64,000 bases of DNA from Sipunculus nudus (taxonomy: Eukaryota > Annelida > Sipuncula > Golfingiida > Sipunculidae): contig CM049310.1 of the NCBI GenBank assembly GCA_026874595.1, forward strand, positions 26,893,058 through 26,957,057, written 5' to 3'. Positions 12,010 through 25,800 of this stretch are shown here, in pieces. Position numbers and translations under genes: made by a program. Below the pieces are notes generated by a model. The model saw only the letters and a program-made list of their open reading frames with translations, searched no databases and had not been told where the DNA came from. Position 1 is the stretch's first letter; each line of letters opens with the position of its first letter.

Positions 12010-15000
12010 CTAAATATGAACTGATGATGATTGTGAAATAGTTTGGTGATTCAGGTCATATGTTTTAGAAACACAGCACCGATTTCTGCAGGGTCTGCAC
12101 CGTCTTCCAATTAAGATTGCTAAGGCGGCAAACACTAAGGCGGCGGCTGATAGGTGAGGGATATTGGCGTAAGAACCAACCTTCTCTTGAATGGCACCTG
12201 CAATAACAAAAGCATGGTAAGATACAAATTTAGACACGTGTTTTTGATCTTTTAATTCTGAGATGATAACTATTAACTCTTATGTTGTAAAAGCCATATT
12301 TTGTGTATTTGGAGGACACATATAGACTAAATTATGTAAAAGCGTAATTTTATGACCTATCCTGATGTATACATTTGTATATCAGCAACTTTTTTTTTAT
12401 TACTAAACAAGTATTTAATGGCCTTGATTCATCATAATATGATCAAAATGTGGTCTGAGAAAGCCTATGAAATACAATTTGATTGTAACAAAGCTTTTCT
12501 AAAGCATTCCACATTGATTAGGCCTTCTTTATTAATGTTAACAACTACTGAACTACATGTAATAGAATTGTGTTAGCGCATCTGATTCTGCTATTTGACA
12601 CCTCTTTAAACTCCTGTGAGTTTGGTATAGATAAAACACAATAATGTTAATGTTTTCGGTGCTAGGCTAAAGCCATTCTTCTATATAGAACCGTTGATGA
12701 CCAGCAGAGAGGGATAATATCCAAAATGCAGCTTAAACAGAGAAGTTAAATGAATCAATTTTTGTCCTGATGAATGTATTATATAACGTACCTGTGAACA
12801 GAGGATATAGTGACAGGGCTATCCCGAACCCCATGTTTGCTATCCCGATACCAGTCCCTGCCTGGTCTGCACCGACAGCGTCCACCACCAGTTCACCGAG
12901 CATGGGCGTCGACCCGCCGAGGAAGAGCCCCAACACAACCATCGTCAACGCCAGAACAACATGTCCGGGGAATATAGATAAGATAACCAGCATGACCGCG
13001 CCGGTTAATAAGTTGGATATTAGGAGGAGGTAGAGATTTGTACACTGTAGATTTGCTAACCAACCAATAATAAGGCGCCCGGCGAGGTCCGCACCTCCAC
13101 TCATAGTTAATAACAGAGAGCCCTGACTGGTCGAGAGTCCAATGTCATCTGCATAAGCTGGTACGTAGATGATAAACCCATAGAAACCAAATATAATTCC
13201 GAACTGATACAAACACACTGACAAGAACTGAAGGGATACAAATGCGCCAAACCTTGATCGACAACAACCATTTTTTACGTCAGTTTGCAATGAATCATTT
13301 TTACATTTTTCATCAGACTTTGAATGCGATGTCGTCACTTCCGTTTCTTTCGTTTTACTCAAGCTATTAACTTCGACAATTGATACTTCATGTGTTGTAT
13401 TTCCTAGATTGCCAGAGATTCCCTTAACTTCCTCTTGGGAATGCGCCTCTGTTTGCAGTTTGGTGCTGGGTTGATGGCGTCCATGTGCCCACATTAAAGT
13501 TGCTGATATTAAGATATTCAAAAGTACACCGCCGTAAATACGTATTATGCCTCTTGGACCGAATAAGTTTGTTAACTGAACACTAATTGGTGGAAAAGCG
13601 ATACCGCCAATGCTGCCTCCTGCAAACAATAAACCCAGCGCTAGACTCCTGTTGTACGTGAAGATCTTACTTGTTCCACTGACACTGGCGGTGAAGAAGA
13701 GAGCATTGGAAACACCTGAAAATGAGTCATGAAAAGCCCACGTTATCTATAGAGTAGCAACCGTAATACTGTACAACAGTACTGAAAAAAATTAATTTAT
13801 CTCAAATTCTCCCATAGGCTCAAGTGTAATATTTATCTATTAGAAAAATGAGCTTCTTCAATCTAGCTTGATTTTTTTATGTTGAGGAATATTTTTGTTG
13901 CTCTTTTTGTTCCTCCAGCTTTGCCCATCCAACTGTGTCCTTCATAATCAAAATCAAAATGACGTAACTTCCCTGATGACTCAAGGAAATTGTTTTTCTA
14001 AGTTAGATTCACTACCTCACAAAGGATATTTCATGTGAAGAAATATAACTACATTGCAAGGGATATCCGTCAGCTGAACCGGTCGCAATTGTCTTTCTTT
14101 GTAGATACGCTATGTTGATATTATAATGGTTCATATAATTCTATATGTTGACATTTACGTGTTTGTCTTTACTCAAGCTGAAAAGGATTGAGGGTGAATA
14201 TCGCATATATAATTTCATACCTACCATACATTAGCCCCCACGTGACAATGGTAACCAAGAGAGACGGAGCAAGAGAACACGCCCACATGGCTGCACAGCC
14301 AAGCAGCGCCGCGGCTACCAGTGGCTGCCATAATGGGAACTGGTCACATACCCATCCTGCAAGCGGTGCTGAAAAAATAAAAAATAAAACATGACTTCAA
14401 AAAATGTATGTAACAAGAAATGTTCAGAACATGGATAACATTAACTAAATTCTAATATTTAACTTATGTAATAGTCAAACATTTATAACAATAATAGTAT
14501 CTCAAACCATAGACCACAAAACTATAAATGGATAAAACTCAACCAATAATAAATTTTAATGAAAATATTAATAGCTATATTTTCAAAGGACTAAAGTAAG
14601 GATTTGATTTATATGCATTTTATTGAAATCAATTTGTCTTGTTCAGTGATTATTTTTTATAAAATACCAAGAATCGTCGTTACTTACAAAGTGACATTGT
14701 GGTGAGAGAGAATGCTGTTGCTATCCATCCCGTTTTGAATGCTCCTTCTCTGTACATATCCAGGAAGTCCAAATATAGAAGACCATAGGACCGCACGAGG
14801 CCGTCAGCGATGAATATGTTTACGGCCAAACCTTATATAAAAAAAAATTATTTTTATTCTTGTTTGATAATATGCACATACTAAATATTTACATAAGCAA
14901 TGTTTTCACATTATTTCGGTCAAATTACTTGAAGATATAATGAACATTACATTTAATAGAGAATGATTGTGACTTTGAATATGCGCACATGCATTATTCT

Positions 15001-16755
15001 ATTTTTTCTTGTCTATAATTAAACAGTAAGAATGTGATAAACTTTTATGCCCTTGAAAAAAAATGATCAACCTATTTTAAAAAAGGTACTGTAGCCCGTA
15101 AATAAGTGTACATGATATCATGGCGACCTATTGGAGACCGCCACAGTTGGGCGTATCCACATTCTATTCTTTGTAAAGCATTAATATTATGGCTTGAATG
15201 TCATTTTTTTCAGTTTTATCCATCGGGTTTACGAGCTCTCGCATAATTATAGCTAAAGATCCAGATATCCCTGTTGAATGTGTTTGGATTATTTTACCGG
15301 GAACTCCGCATGTTATAGACATTGTAATAAACAAAATGAACAGTATACCAATGGATCTTAATTCGTTTCCCAACCTGTTTTCTTATGAAAGGTTCAAAGG
15401 GTTAACTTATATTTTGTTTATAGACATCAGATATCGGTAAAGCCCCCTTTAAATAAATGTGTCTTTTCGTAAGCTTCAAATAGAGCTGCCCTTTATTTAA
15501 CCTGATAAAACAACGGTATATAAGGCAATCGATAAAAGCTATTTCCACAAATCCTCATATGCTAATTTTATGATGACGACACACGGAAAGGTTAATTAAA
15601 TGTGTATGCTTTTGTTCGGTTGGTTGATATAATGCAGCATTTAGAAAAGATATATAACGCAGCTATTAGAATAAGTCTTATGAATGGAGATCAAACAGTT
15701 AAAGACGATGAACCACATTGATGGCACCAGCTTCTGTAACTAACTGATAAAGCTATAAAATTTTAATATTTGTTTCTTTATATATTTTGCATTTGTTATT
15801 CACGCAAAAAATATTTTAGAGAATTATCAGATATTATCGAAATATGAAAAATTCAAGCCGATTGAGGCGCATATCTATACCGGATATATTTTCCACTGGG
15901 TATGTGCAAACCTTATTTCCATTTTTTTATATATTTTGTCTAATGGAGTTTATGTACAAAGTTAAGTAATATTTTAGAATGTATAAGGAGTCTTCTGTAC
16001 ATTGGGACCGATTATTGACATGCAAAATGGACATACACTATTTGGACCAGGAAAAGCTATACAAGTCGGACACAGGTCGACTGCTTTTACATATGCCCTT
16101 GGGTAGTATTTATTTGAGCCGCGGCATGCTTTGATGCAAGCAATAGATTATTCAAGGGAAATGCCATTTAATTCACGGGGATACCCATGTGATAGCTCGC
16201 GTTATGCATGCACGGCTCCTCCTTTGGATAGTGGGCCCTATGGAGGGTTCGTTTCTGCACGAGGGACACCTTGTGATCGTGTAATGAAAGGTGCCCGACA
16301 CGGGTGAAAGCATTTAATATCCTTTCGTTTCCATGTGTTATAAAACCTACATGTAATGAATTTTATCATAAAATTTACAGGCCCATTTATTTATTTAAAT
16401 ACAAACAGTTTCGCTGTTCGTCACAGTTTGTGTTGTGCCAAATCGTTTTTACAATATGTCTATTTGCAGTTTCCCGTCAGTCTCGAAATGAGTTTTTGGA
16501 ATGTTAAAAAACGTGTTCATATGATATAAATAGTTTGTTTTATTAAATAATGTTATTTATATATAGATATAACTTAGCATGTACGTATATATATGCATTT
16601 TCCTGTTATTTCTAGTAGCTGATATTTTACATTCATTTTAAATTTTTAATATTGTTCGAATAAACCATAATTAGATATACAAGATAGGCTTATCTTATGG
16701 ACTTACCAATGAGAGCCAGCCAGCACACCAGAGGTTCCCGGGGAGCAGCCATCAT
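12010..16755 (-). CDS. MCT-like (SLC16) transporter, copy 2
   Basis: Intact five-exon gene for a 482-aa monocarboxylate-transporter-like MFS carrier of the membrane. Coding exons, in transcript order, are 16707-16755, 14688-14831, 14225-14368, 12792-13715 and 12010-12197. All junctions are GT-AG and every intron is phase 1. The protein starts MMAAPREPLVCWLALIG. The MCT signature between TM4 and TM5 (SKIFTYNRSLALG then LFAGGSIGG) falls at about residues 128-150. A polar loop of about 75 residues (193-266) separates the two six-helix halves. TM8 has the conserved Asp/Arg pair (SGGADLAGR, about D322 and R326). TM10 has GGSTPMLGELV. The tail is basic (GRRCRPCR) and ends SSVHI. The usual SLC16 start motif with acidic-GG-aromatic-GW is absent, and the substrate cannot be read from sequence. 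It is clearly more diverged than copies 3-5. Two in-frame ATGs open exon 1; I took the first. Confidence 0.87.
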
Positions 16756-16811
16756 GACAAGACACTAAGACCAGAATGAAGATGTCCAGACTTCTACGGT
16801 AGTTGCAGCTT

Positions 16812-16836
16812 ACATAAATGAGGAGGTCACGTGTAA
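16812..16836 (-). promoter_or_regulatory. candidate promoter elements of copy 2
   Basis: An E-box CACGTG lies at 16828-16833, 73 bases upstream of the ATG, with a weak TATA-like TTTATGTAA nearby at about 16812-16820. An E-box at 60-80 bases upstream of the ATG is found in all four intact MCT genes of the window. The role in transcription is inferred. Confidence 0.35.
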
Positions 16837-17274
16837 AGGTTGCGAGGTCACAAGTAGGCATGTCACGGGGCGGAGCAGGGCAACGCATTCCTTTCCTGGC
16901 CGCTTACGTCACCCCTCACGTTAACGCACCTTGCTATAGCAAGGCCCATGATTTAGGTATTTTGTATGTTAGCTATAATTTAATATGTTAGCAATATTTT
17001 ATTATGTAAGCTAAAGTTTATAAAGTTAAATATAGTTTATTATGTTATCTCTGTTTTGCTACATCTAGATGGTGTTTTATATCATCCCTCTATAGGCAAA
17101 TTCACATGTGAACTTGTTTATCAGAAGTGTTATGATTTGCATTATCGCATAATTAAGAGTCGTTAAATTTTACCTTACAGCTAGAATTTTGGTCCCCTTA
17201 AACTCCAATATTTCTTTTTTTCCTGGGCTCCATGAATTTCCATTTGATTAACCAGGAACATATGAGATCTTTTT

Positions 17275-17325
<51 letters not shown>

Positions 17326-18703
17326 TACTAAACGTTCATATTGCATCCATATCTGTATCAAGACCAATAACAGCATTAAGTATAATTTCACACTGATTCA
17401 GTTCTCAAATTTTGAACAAAATGTCTTAAGAATGTAACCATTACATGTTTACTTAACAAAATTAATAAATTAATAATTCAAGTATAAAATATTGCTTTAT
17501 ACATACATTTTTTTGCTCTTTTGGTAGCCTGGAAATGCAAGAGATATTTCGTATTATGAACTGGTAATGATCGCGTCGGACAAACAATTAAAAGTTGTTG
17601 CATCCCTTCGCGAGAGAAATGATGCATGGAAACACTTGGCATTTATTGCCTCCGTCACTAAAGTATGCGTTCATCCCCGTTCGTGCGTGTGTGCTTTTGG
17701 GTGTGTGCATTTGTGTGTGTTTGTTCAAAACATAACTATTAACCAATCATGACCGGAATTTCAAGGAATTTTCTAGGCATTCCTGGAATGGGCCAAGAAA
17801 AATATGATTAGATTTTGATGTGGATCCGGCGCAGGATATGGGTTTAGGAACGTCATTAAGGATTATTCACAAATTTAGAGTCAGTCACACAAATGAACCT
17901 GGTAATGAGGGCCGAATAAGTGAATGCAAACATATGGCGAAGGCTTGCATTCCGTAGAATGCAGATTTTTATTTTTTTTTTCAAACCTGCCAAAGACGAC
18001 TTGTCTTGATGCTTCAAACTGACAATAGTGCAGAAAAAAAATGGCACCCTGTATGCGGGCCAATTAAAAAAACAAGGTACATATTAAAGACAGGAAATAG
18101 AGCCAGAAGTGAAGTAATTAGTTTTTATTATTTCTATGTATATGTATCATGTATTTGAAAGAAATATTTCACTTCGGTTGGATTATGACTCTGTTTAGTG
18201 GTCGCATCACGAGGATTTGAATACTTAATATCCAAGAGCATTTAATTATGCATGTGAAATTGCATGCCAATGTGCCTGGGAAACTCATTGTGTTCAAAAC
18301 ATTTGCTTGGTGAGGGACATCTAAGTGATGGTATGGTGAATCTGAGGATGTTATACAGCGCTACCTGTAATCGCAAAACTGAACTGAGGGTGTTTCCACT
18401 GACGTCAGCGTAGCTCTGCCTGGGGTTTAGTATTTGCGTTTACTAATAAAATTCGTAAAATAAAACGTGATTACACATCACGATAGGCTTAACTCAATGC
18501 CAGCTCTTATCATGAAATAAGAGGGTCAGATAGTGGTAAATTAGTTATATGAGTTGCCCATAAATAATGGTACCGATACTAAATGCGATACAACGCGGGA
18601 ACGTTTGATTTCTCTGTCAGAAGCAACAATTAAGTAATAACTATTTCATGGACTGGGCCATTCTAAGGTCAGCAGATACTGAAATATACGACCCATGGGT
18701 CAC

Positions 18704-18706
<3 letters not shown>

Positions 18707-18789
<83 letters not shown>
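18707..18789. repeat. compound (AT)n(GA)n microsatellite
   Basis: About 23 AT units pass directly into about 18 GA units. It produces a spurious open frame of Tyr-Ile and Arg-Glu repeats. Confidence 0.9.
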
Positions 18790-18793
<4 letters not shown>

Positions 18794-19891
18794 TCAGCTC
18801 CTATATAAGCCTCCTTCTGTACGGCAGAGGCTTGAATATTCTGGTCACAGACGCCAGACACGTGATGCATGTCATAAATGCGAAGGAAATGCTATAGTAT
18901 ATATATATTTTTGTCTCCAATCGCTGATCGTACTCAAGGCATACTTACCCCCTTCTCAATCCCCTATTCTCCAACTTCCTTTCTTTAATTATTATACAAG
19001 AATGCATTATATATATAACGCATATACATAAACACATATACATAAACATATACAAATACATATTTAACATTCACAATTATACAGTCATTTTTAGCTTCCT
19101 TTTAACTAAGTTTACCATTCTGTTACTCTTAAAATTAAAGTTTTTCTTCCAGTATACACAGTATTAGCGCCCACTTAATATGATGTTGGTTTTACTTGTC
19201 ATTTTTTATTTTAATTTATTTGTCAATATTCAGTGTGGCTTTACTAAAATATTAAACCCCTCCTTCGTTGGCTTTTCATTAGCACATCTAGCAATATATA
19301 AATACCTCTTTACCATCAGATCTGACGCAAACACAGGCAGAAGAAGAAAGAAAACAATGGTAATCGATGGTTTAGGACTGTGTTAGACCTGATAAATCTA
19401 CCCACAAAGAAATGCTGGTATAGGAATAAACTACAATTTCTTACAAGCCTTCCCTCCCTATAATGGGGGGGGGGGCATAATTAGCATGAGACCTGGGGTC
19501 AACAAGCAGCTCTGAAAAAAAAAAAACATGGCATCTGGTGTCTTTTAGGATAGTCTGATCAAATTCCATGGTATAATTCACAATTTTGCTAAGAAAAAAA
19601 AAGGTCGAGAGCGAGGGAGCTGATCATGACTCAAGCATACCCCCCCCCCCCCCCCCAATATGAACCTGAAGAAATTATGAAATTAAAACGTGATAATTTT
19701 GACATACAACGGTGTTTTTAACGGGTAACGAATAAAATAAGTGCAGAGTCCATTTGGAGAATGAAAATGATATACGCCACGCACGATACGAATTAACTGA
19801 AAAAAAAACTTATGTTTTCATCGTTTTCCTATGTAAAGAAGCGGGCTGTACACGTCATCCGCAGTCCAACGCCTAGCCTCTACTGTAGGTC

Positions 19892-22800
19892 TCACATATG
19901 TACAGATGACGGAGATGGCACTATTGACGGAGATGACCTTGCTGGATTGGTTACTTCATATGATTTAACTGCGCAGCACAGGGATTTACAAGGTCGGCAT
20001 CGACGGCCTGTTAGCAGGGCCAAAGCTGCAAATACAAAGGCGGCCGTGGACAGGTGAGGAACACTGGCGTAAGAACTACTGAGCTCACGGATGGCACCTG
20101 AAAATATCATACATGTACATTACAACCATGTCGTCAATGTTTGTTTTAAGTTTTATATCGTGAAAACACTATAGGGGTATGTACATAAAATATCATAAAA
20201 AAGAAGATGCTGACTACAAATGGTAATGAATAGGTAAAGATGATTTGATGATAATGAATTCTTTTTCTGCTTCTTTTTCCTGTTCTTATTCTCCTTCTTA
20301 TTATAATCATTATTATACTACTACAACTATAACATGTAGCCTTCAGCGTCACGATTTTATAAAATTTTAAATATGGAAATTTTGAACATTTAAAACACAA
20401 TTTTTTTTCTTTGATACACTGTAGATTTTTCTTAATACTCAATACCGTTTTGAATCAATAAAAGACGCGTCCATCGAATTTTACAAAGCTTAAATCTCAT
20501 GTTTTTTTTTTATAATTTTCACCATTTCATAATCTAAGTATAATATAAGAATACCTGTTATCAACGGATGGATTGACAGACCCATCCCGAAGCCAAGGTT
20601 TGCTATCCCGACACCCGTGCCGGCTAGCTCTGGTCCCACGGCATCCACCACCAACTGACCGAGCATGGGCGTGGACCCTCCGACAAAGAAACCTAACACA
20701 ACCATCGTCAACGCGAGAACATAATATCCAGGGAATATGGTCAAAATGATGAACATAGCGGCTCCAGTTAACAAGTTGGCTATCAAGAGAAGGTAGAGAT
20801 TTGTACACTCTAGATTTGCTATTAATCCAATTAAAATGCGACCGAAAAGGTCCGCAACTCCATTAATAACAAGTAAAATAGATCCTTGATTGGTCGTGAG
20901 TCCAAGTTCCTCTGCATATGCCGGGACGTACGTTAAGAACCCGCCAAAACCAAAAATGATTCCAAACTGATAAAAAAATACGCAAAAAAACTGAAGAGAT
21001 ACTAGCTTGCAGAACCTCGATTGGCAACAACCTTGTTTAACATCACTTTGAGTTGCGTCATCTTTACATTTTCCCCCAGATTTTGAGCATGATGTCGTCA
21101 CTTCCGTTTCCTTTATTTCATTCGTACCATTAATATTTACGACTGATATCGCACTTGTTTTATTTTCCAGATTTTCAGACGTTTCTTTGAACAGGTCCGT
21201 CTCTTGAATTTTCTTATGAGAATTCCCAATGTTTTGCCGACCAGCACTGGTTATGTGGCGTCCATGGGACCATACTAAAACAGCTGATATTAGTACATTC
21301 AAAAGAACACCGCCATACAAACGCACTGTGCCTCTTGTTCCGAATATGTCTCTCAAACGAATATTGAATCCTGGGAACACTATGCCGCCGACGCTGCCTC
21401 CAGCAAACAGCATGCCCAGAGCCAAAGATCTGTTATATGGAAATATCTTACTTGTCGCAGCGACACTCCCCGTGATTAAAAGAGAGTTAGAAACGCCTGA
21501 AAAAAAATTGACATATAATCTGATATACACACGCAATCTGATATACAGAGGCAATCGGAAAAATAGATTTGCATGTTTCTCCACCACTGAAATGAACTAG
21601 AACTTGAATTTTATCAATTACATTATTGTGGACTTTGTATAATTTAAATTTAAATGCTTTGGAGACGTTGGTAACCATAAGAGTCGCTCTTTTAATATGA
21701 TGTAAGAAACAAAGCTGACCAAGATGTTCTGATTTGTTGAATATTTGTTGTAGTTAGCATGTCTGAGTGTGGCGGGCCATACAGTCTTGCGGTCTTAACT
21801 TTGTATTTTGCATTGTCGGTTCATATATTTTTTAATGTATTAGTCTCAGTCTGGAGACAACGCTAGATTACATGACTCGAGCGGGCACGGGATGTGTGTA
21901 GAGTGTGGAACCTACCATGTACTACCCCCCACGTGAAAATGGTTGCCAAGAGAGACGGAGCCAGAGAACATCCCCACATGGCCACGCAGCCAATCAACGC
22001 GGCTCCCACCAACGGCTGCCACAGCGGGAAATGGTCACATAACCATCCGACAAAGGGTGCTTAAAACGAAATTTATCAGGACGTGAAACACGGCTTTAAT
22101 AAATATTACTAAGCACATTATAAGTATGAAACTCCATTAAATAAAATGAACGCCGATATAAAAAAAATCAAATTGGATTAATGTGGGTTTTATTCATCAG
22201 TTTGGATATTTATAACGACAAAAGAATATATATATATATATATATATATAAATATATATATATGTATATATATACGTGTATATGTAAAATAATAACAAAA
22301 ATAATAATAATTATATAATCTGTATCTGTCTGCTTCCGGACACATGGTTCTTGATTGAATGAGCTGAAAAACACAAAAAAGCTCAAATTATATATGGTTT
22401 AGATAAGATGGCGTATCTTTGCGTATTTAGAAAGATATTCCTGTGAATTCTTACTTTCCATTTTTAGTAAGGCCACACAAAAAATAGTTGTTCTACGGAT
22501 TCGCAGGTCCTGTTTTCCGTTGATCATTTCTCTTTGCAATGAGGACACATGACACGAAATTATATAATCATGTCATTTTCTTTTATTTTCATTTTTCAGT
22601 TTAGCTGTACAGGAATAGCTGTACATTTGTATTTGTTGAACGGGAATCGACGCGCCGGTCGGAGAATTATTCTCTTAAACAATGGCGGCATTTAGTGAAA
22701 GGTTGGTGAGTGCGCTGCTGGCCTTTGTTAAAGCAGAGTCTATGAGGTTTAGTGTTTTTTTTGCTCCTAGCCTATTTAGTGTTCAGCGTGATCATGAATA

Positions 22801-25800
22801 CAGATGATGCTTTGTTTAAATCTGATAAATATATGAATATAACATATGAGACTCAAGGATAGAAGGGTATTTCATAGAGGCCATATACCCTGTATTGATA
22901 ACTGTCTGTAGAGCCTGCAAAACCCAGACGTGTCGTCCGCCAGTATCCAGAGAGGTGCTGCGACCAAGTGTCCAGAGAGGAGCTGCGACCCTGTGATCAA
23001 TGATGTGCTGCGACCCAGTTTGCAGAGAGGTGCTGCGAGCCAGTGTCCAGAGAGGTCCTGCCATCAGTGTCCAGAGAGGTGCTCTGACCCAGTATCCAGA
23101 GAGCTGCTGACAGACTGTGTCCCGAGAGGTGCCGCTACCCAAGTGTCGAGAGAGGTGCTGCGACCCCGTGTCCACACAGATGCTGCGACCCTGTGTCTAT
23201 CCAGTGAGGTGTCTCCAGCCGGGGTCCAATGAGATGTCGCCTGCCGGGGTCCAGTAGATCTAGATACTGTTTAACCGGACTCGTTGTTTTTTGTAAATTT
23301 TTATCTATTGTATGTACCAGTGTATCTTTTGAGGCGTTTAAGGATGGGAACCCCATCTGGTAGGTGGTTTTTGAATTCTGTACCTTTTATTTCCTTTAAT
23401 ATACTTCTGTTGTTTAGCCGTTCAACGTTGAATCAAAGGCAACCCGGTCCGTCACTTGGTAAGGGCAACCTTTTCACTTGGTCATGTTACTGATGTGTGA
23501 TAATTGTTGTTTTAGTTTCATTCAACATTTAGAGATTTGCAGTGTTTTAATTATATATTTCCTGGCAAGCAAGCAAAATTCAACGCAATGTGTCTCGACC
23601 GGTAAATTAAAAAAATAATAAATAAATATCCGTGAGAGTTCATCATATTGTTTGGTTTCAGATTCCGTAGAATAATTTTGTGTTTGTGGCCTAATCAAAC
23701 ATACTTACAAACCGCCATGGAGCTGAGGGAGAACGCTGTCATTATCCAGCCTGTTTTGAATGCTCCTTGTCCGAACATGTCCAGAAAGTCCAGATAGAAA
23801 ATTCCATAGGCCCTCAGGGTACCGTCAGCGATGCATATGTTTAAAGCCAAACCTTTGTTAATGACAGAGAAAAAAATACTTTCAAAATCAAATAATATGC
23901 ACAAGTTGAGCATAGACATATTATTTCTTATTAAATGAATATAAGAAGGAAGACTAATTAAAAACATATGTGGCAAATATTTCTTAACAATATGTCGACT
24001 TTCATTACCTTTTTTAGGGTATTTTTTATGAGTACATGGGTATCTCGTTGTGATGGATCTACATCTAGGAGAAAGATGGACTTTTCAGTGTTTAAATATT
24101 GTCACGCCTAGATGCTCCCGGTGTCAGGGTTGTTTTCATGTATAGACATGAATAGAGAGAGGTATAGTAAGGTCATCGTAATAATATAGAGCCAATATGA
24201 TTTTTTTCATTATTCTGGGTGTGACTTCATGCTTTAGTTCAGTAAAAATTAGGGTTCAATAAAAAATATTTGAGTTTAACAAATTTTAAAGAAGGGAATA
24301 CGCAAAGTAGCCAGCGAGGTATAAATTGACCAGAGATTGTTTTGGTCCATGTGGCTAGAGGCCGGTTTGAGATGGTAAAGACTGGTAATAGGAGTTAGAT
24401 AACAGGAGACTCTGGTGAAGTATACTTAGTGTATATCGCTGAGCAAATTATGCTGTTTGTTTGATGTACCATACCTGATAAATATTGTACGAAGGAAAGA
24501 GGTTCGTTTTGTTAGTCCTGGAAAAGAGAAGAAAAGCCGGATTTCACTCTTATATTTTTTAGACATTAATACTCAAAATAATATGTGGATCATTTTATTT
24601 TCACTGTATACAAAAGTTTAGTCGCAAATCCACCTAGGCATACGGACTTTTTCTCTCTAAGTCACCTGTTTTTCACGTAGTCGAGGCCTAGGTTGTTTAA
24701 TAACGTGGTATTACGTTTTTGTTAACAAACATTTCATTCCAGTAAACGACAGGGGGTGCAAAATACCGCCCCCTGTAGTTCACCAAAAGTGTGACACCTC
24801 GGATAATTAAACATGTTCTGTTAGCAGAACGCTCGTGAGAGGGGATGCGTTACGTGGTGCACATAAAAGCGAACTAAACAGTCTCGCTAGCGAAGCTTGC
24901 GTTTTCAGCACAGCAGTTACGCTCTTTACACAGCGCTTTACCTATAGGGCTACTTCCTATATCGTAAGGCGCTGTTTGTTATGACCTCGTATCCTGCATT
25001 GCAACACCAGAGGGAAGCACTGTATTTTTGTCCAATCAGATGAAACTTTAAGCTGGAAGACAAAGCCAAGCGAGGAATACACGGAGCCAATCATATTCAT
25101 TTCTTTTTGAGTGACAGCTCATCCTCCAGCGTAACCGTCTGAACAGGCCACAGGCTCAGAGAGAATTGCCCCTGACGTGGTTTGCTTAGGGCCTTGGGCA
25201 CATAGGATGCTCGGCCGGTGAGCTGTAATTCAAACGAAACGTAACAACAAAGGCTGCGTGCACACCTCGCTGGCTGGTTTCAGTTCTGCAGATAACAGAT
25301 ACATGGCTACGCTAACACAGTCATAATTTCATAATCGAATCGGTCGATGATGCGAGAATGCAGAGGGAGCAATTTAAATTCGACCGGAAACTCACCAAAC
25401 GGCGCTTGAAGCGCGGCAATGGGCGGAGCCAGGATGCCTGTCGAGTGTTTGTTTATTGGCATCTGATTGGCTGCTTGTCACATCGTACGCACGTTTATTT
25501 CAGTGGACAACAAACCGCCATCCGGTGTCTAAATATATCATAAACGGTCAAAGCTGGCAGCGTGAAAATCAGTTGCTTCTTTAGAAGCGCAAGATTTCCG
25601 CTGCCTCGGGAGCGTACACAGCAGTTGGAACATGTACGCAACCGACATGGATTCGATTCCAGGATCGGCCCAATATTTTCTTTTGAGTAAAATGTTTACG
25701 TATCATAATAAATCAAAGTTAAACAAGTTTACGTAAAATTATATATAAAAATGGCCCTCAGTACGCAAAGCTATACTTGCTGTGTGAATTAGAAAACCTA

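Larger units (their letters stand above)
16756..19891. other. gene-free spacer between MCT copies 2 and 3
   Basis: Upstream side of copy 2 and downstream side of copy 3. It contains (AT)n at 17279-17322, a compound (AT)n(GA)n at 18707-18789, and poly(G)/(C) at 19465-19475 and 19640-19656. Homology with the other repeat units starts only at about 19800 (block CATCGTTTTCCTATG), just before the stop codon of copy 3. No gene recognised. Confidence 0.5.

Noticed and set aside
15164-15440. Overlapping ORFs of 69 (minus) and 80 (plus) codons in intron 1 of copy 2
   Set aside because: The minus ORF has a hydrophobic segment and looked like a possible exon, but it has no recognisable homology and lies between exons with consistent phase-1 junctions. 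Its counterpart is missing in copies 3-5.
18648-19031. 127-codon ORF
   Set aside because: Its core is Tyr-Ile and Arg-Glu repeats from (AT)n(GA)n, with no other protein-like signal.
20527-20808. Antisense or alternative-frame ORFs over MCT exon 4 (also at 31460, 51365, 21229, 32177, 52052)
   Set aside because: They are shadows of the conserved exon 4 reading frame and recur wherever that exon is duplicated.
22816-23232. ORFs of about 100-120 codons on both strands
   Set aside because: They are translations of the minisatellite. The 25-base period cannot give a repeating protein frame, and the region is intron 2 of copy 3.
22941-23255. CRISPR-like array of regular repeats
   Set aside because: The 25-bp units are contiguous without unique spacers and diverge gradually. 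It is an intronic minisatellite in an animal gene.
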